Part shown: one piece after another, positions 5,906 through 8,323 of the stretch
Layout of the letters: every line of letters begins with the position of its first letter
Numbering within the stretch: position 1 is the first letter of the stretch
DNA from: Bacteroidaceae bacterium
GTDB taxonomy: Bacteria; Bacteroidota; Bacteroidia; Bacteroidales; Bacteroidaceae
Reading direction: 5' to 3'
Assembly: GCA_017557475.1 (NCBI GenBank)
Contig: JAFYYO010000051.1
Location: 1 to 8,323 of the forward strand
Length of the DNA: 8,323 nucleotides
Translations under genes and position numbers: made by a program
Notes under the pieces: generated by a model
The model's input: the letters and a program-made list of their open reading frames with translations, nothing else
Databases searched by the model: none
Told to the model about the DNA's origin: nothing

Positions 5906-8323
5906 ATGAAAGGAAACATATTCATTAAGCGGCCTGTAATGGCGATTTCGATTGCCATTATGATTCTTCTGGTTGGCTTAATTTCGTTCACATCCCTGCC
6001 TTTGGAGCAATATCCGGACATAGCTCCGCCAACGGTAAGCGTCTATACCACCTACACAGGCGCAAGTGCAGACGCTGTGATGAAAGCCGTTATCCAGCCT
6101 CTCGAAGAGGCCATCAATGGTGTGGAAAACATGCTCTACATGAGCAGTACTGCAACCAATGCGGGTTCTGCCACCATAAACGTCGTCTTCAAGCAGGGCA
6201 CAGACCCCGATATGGCTGCCGTCAACGTACAGAACCGCGTTTCGAGGGCTCAAGGCTTGCTGCCTTCCGATGTGACCAGAGTTGGTGTACAGACCATCAA
6301 GAGGCAGACATCTTTTCTCCAGATCGACGCTCTTTATAGCGAGGACGGCACTTACGACGAGGACTTCATCTCGAACTATCTGGACATCAACGTCATTCCT
6401 CAGATTAAGCGCGTTGAAGGCGTGGGCGATGTCACCTTGCTTGGCGGCACATATTCTCTCAGGATATGGATGAAGCCGGAACTGATGGCGCAATATGATG
6501 TCATTCCAAGTGATATCTCGAATGCTTTGGCGGAACAGAACTTGGAGTCGCCTGCAGGTCAATTAGGCGAAAAGCCCGTGAACGGCACACATGGTGACGG
6601 AGTCAACAACTACTATCAATACACCCTGAAGTACAAGGGTCGTCTGAAGGAAATCTCAGAGTTCGAGGACATCGTGATTCGTGCCAACGAAGACGGAACG
6701 CTGCTTCGACTCAAGGATATTGCAGATGTGGAACTTGGTGCAGTCAGTTATGCTTTCCACGGAGAAGCCAACGGACACCCAGGTGTCACTTTCCTCTGCT
6801 TCCAGCTTGCAGGAGCGAATGCAAAGGCAACCAACGACCGTGTAAGTCAAAAGATAGAGGAGTTGGGCAAGGACTTGCCGAGAGGGATGAAGTTCGTCAC
6901 GATGATGTCGAGCAACGACTTCCTTTTGGCGTCCATTTCGAATGTAGAAGAGACACTTCTGATTGCCATCATCTTGGTGGTACTCGTGGTTTACTTCTTC
7001 CTGCAAGACTTCCGAGCAACCCTCATTCCATCCATCTCCATCATCGTTTCCTTGGTGGGAACGTTCGCTTGCCTTTCTTTAGCAGGATTTACGCTTAACC
7101 TATTGACGCTCTTCGCCTTGGTGCTTGCCATCGGTACTGTCGTCGATGATGCCATCGTGGTTGTGGAAGCCGTGCAAGCCAAGTTCGATGCAGGCTATAC
7201 GAGTGCTTATGAAGCCACAAAGGATGCGATGAGCGATGTCACAATGGCCGTTATCTCTTGTACCTTTGTCTTCATGGCTGTGTTCATTCCTGTCAGCTTT
7301 ACTGGCGGAACTGCCGGCATTTTCTACACCCAATTCGGTGTGACTTTGGCAACTGCAGTAGGTCTTTCTTGCGTGAGCGCCCTTGTGCTCTGCCCTGCTC
7401 TTTGTGCCATGATGATGCGACCTGCAAGTGAAGAGAGGCGCAGAGGCTTCTTCGGAAGCATCAACTACCACACTCGCCTTGCCTACGAAGCCTCCTATTC
7501 TGCCTTGATGGAAAAGTATGCCAATGTCCTTCGCAGAATGGTTTCCAGGAAGGTAAGGTTCTATGTCTGCTTTGGTGCCTTGGCGGTTGCCATTGCGGGC
7601 GTGCTTTTCTTCGGCAGTCACTTGCCTGGCGGACTTGTTCCAAGCGAAGACCAAGGTGTCTGCATGATGAATGTGAGTGCCGTTCCTGGAAGTAATGTGG
7701 CAACAACCTACGATGTCATGAACAAAGCACAAAAGATTATCGAGGAAGTGCCTGAAGTGAAGGATTACACGAAGGTTGCAGGTTATGGCTTCATGTCGGG
7801 TCAAGGAACGTCCTATGGTATGTCCGTCATCAGGATGAAACCTTGGGGCGAACGCCAATATGGCATCGGTTTCGGACTCGCAACTCTTGCACTCCTGGCC
7901 TTCATCATCTCGCTGATTGTGTTTGTTAGAGGCATTATCAAGAGAAAGAATGTGCTCAAAAAAGGATTGGCTTTCGTGGTGATTGGAGCTTTAGCTGCAG
8001 TTGCTCTCATAAACTACCATCCGCTCGATAACCTTATGAGCTCTAGCACGATGGTTGCAAATGCGAAGCTGAATGCCCGACTGCTGAAAGAGATTCCAGA
8101 AGCACAGTGCTTTGTCTTCGAGCCTGGCATGATTCCAGGTTATGGTATGGGCTCCATCGAGCTTCAATTGCAGGATAAGACAGGAACAGCAGACAAAGCT
8201 CTCTTCTTCGATTACACAAAGAAGTTCATAGCCGAGCTTAGCGAGCATCCTGAAGTTGGTCGATGCATCACCACTTACGAACGCAACTTCCCGCAGTTCG
8301 AAGTTGAGGTGGATGCTGCTCAA
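5906..8323 (+). CDS. RND multidrug efflux pump, inner-membrane subunit (AcrB/MexB-like), 3' end outside the window
   Basis: This is a proton-driven inner-membrane pump of the hydrophobe/amphiphile efflux RND family, expected to work as a trimer with the upstream adaptor. The frame is open from ATG 5906 through the window end; 806 residues are seen of an expected 1050 or more. TM1 is near 10-30, then porter domain PLEQYPDIAPPTVSVYTTYTGA onward, TM2 near 351-368, TM3 373-395, TM4 400-422 with the proton-relay pair D414-D415 in GTVVDDAIVVVE, TM5 445-463, TM6 475-500 and TM7 552-570. The second porter half begins with PSEDQGV (D582). The matching lysine of TM10 is beyond the window. Between W647 and the helix starting near T715, the protein has about 59 more residues than AcrB, including two hydrophobic stretches. 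The reading frame is intact and conserved sequence resumes afterwards (IPEAQCFVFEPGMIPGYG is cognate to an AcrB segment), so this is an insertion, not a frameshift. Confidence 0.93.
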   Translation, partial: MKGNIFIKRPVMAISIAIMILLVGLISFTSLPLEQYPDIAPPTVSVYTTYTGASADAVMKAVIQPLEEAINGVENMLYMSSTATNAGSATINVVFKQGTDPDMAAVNVQNRVSRAQGLLPSDVTRVGVQTIKRQTSFLQIDALYSEDGTYDEDFISNYLDINVIPQIKRVEGVGDVTLLGGTYSLRIWMKPELMAQYDVIPSDISNALAEQNLESPAGQLGEKPVNGTHGDGVNNYYQYTLKYKGRLKEISEFEDIVIRANEDGTLLRLKDIADVELGAVSYAFHGEANGHPGVTFLCFQLAGANAKATNDRVSQKIEELGKDLPRGMKFVTMMSSNDFLLASISNVEETLLIAIILVVLVVYFFLQDFRATLIPSISIIVSLVGTFACLSLAGFTLNLLTLFALVLAIGTVVDDAIVVVEAVQAKFDAGYTSAYEATKDAMSDVTMAVISCTFVFMAVFIPVSFTGGTAGIFYTQFGVTLATAVGLSCVSALVLCPALCAMMMRPASEERRRGFFGSINYHTRLAYEASYSALMEKYANVLRRMVSRKVRFYVCFGALAVAIAGVLFFGSHLPGGLVPSEDQGVCMMNVSAVPGSNVATTYDVMNKAQKIIEEVPEVKDYTKVAGYGFMSGQGTSYGMSVIRMKPWGERQYGIGFGLATLALLAFIISLIVFVRGIIKRKNVLKKGLAFVVIGALAAVALINYHPLDNLMSSSTMVANAKLNARLLKEIPEAQCFVFEPGMIPGYGMGSIELQLQDKTGTADKALFFDYTKKFIAELSEHPEVGRCITTYERNFPQFEVEVDAAQ
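7865..8011 (+). other. Two-segment hydrophobic insertion inside the pump's second porter domain
   Basis: Residues 654-674 (IGFGLATLALLAFIISLIVFV region) and about 688-702 (LAFVVIGALAAVALI) are hydrophobic and long enough to span or enter the membrane. Between them lies a basic loop with R675, K679, R680, K681, K685 and K686. By the positive-inside rule the loop would be cytoplasmic and both ends periplasmic, which agrees with the pump's topology. Standard AcrB has only a short loop here. Confidence 0.7.

Noticed and set aside
7100..7858. 252-codon antisense open frame within the pump gene
   Set aside because: It mirrors conserved RND sequence including the proton-relay segment. The His-rich translation is typical of the reverse strand of such a gene, and no promoter is seen.
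7850..8040. Frameshift or assembly error in the pump gene causing the odd segment
   Set aside because: The frame is open and the same before and after. The segment is coherent, with two hydrophobic runs and a basic loop, and RND-like sequence resumes in frame.

Overview
The window looks like chromosomal DNA from a Bacteroidales bacterium, most likely from the Prevotella/Bacteroides side. The evidence is two promoter -7 elements of the Bacteroidetes type (TAnnTTTG, at 16-23 and 4688-4695), genes mostly without Shine-Dalgarno sequences, a phosphoglycerate kinase with the extended Bacteroidetes-style sequence, and efflux proteins of the Bacteroidetes RND type. Everything recognisable lies on the + strand. 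I see no tRNA, rRNA, CRISPR array, transposase or phage gene.

Region 1 (1-4352) reads as a housekeeping gene with two less familiar genes behind it. A promoter drives pgk (65-1333, glycolysis). A 50-base gap made largely of GATTAGR heptads follows. Next comes a lipoprotein resembling the substrate-binding proteins of ABC importers of the SsuA/THI5/NMT1 type (1384-2304). A 683-residue cytoplasmic protein with C-terminal TPR-like repeats (2301-4352) overlaps it by the four bases ATGA, so those two are probably translationally coupled. No ABC permease or ATPase accompanies the binding protein. The heptads before the lipoprotein are complementary to heptads inside its signal-peptide codons, so the start region can fold into a long imperfect hairpin with the ribosome-binding site and start codon in the loop.

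Region 2 (4353-4761) is a 409-base gap without a credible gene. It holds a compact GTAC-rich element with a perfect 16-bp palindrome nested in a longer fold-back (about 4435-4534), then an AT-rich stretch, a Bacteroidetes promoter, and a 12-bp-arm inverted repeat over the expected transcription start. That last feature looks like an operator for the efflux genes.

Region 3 (4762-8323) is an RND-type multidrug efflux operon: a periplasmic adaptor lipoprotein (4762-5880) followed by the inner-membrane pump (from 5906, cut by the window end after 806 residues). An outer-membrane TolC-like channel would be expected beyond the window. The pump has an apparent insertion of about 59 residues, forming two hydrophobic segments around a very basic loop, inside its second periplasmic porter domain. 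I regard this as the most unusual protein feature here. A second tract of the heptad repeat lies between adaptor and pump.
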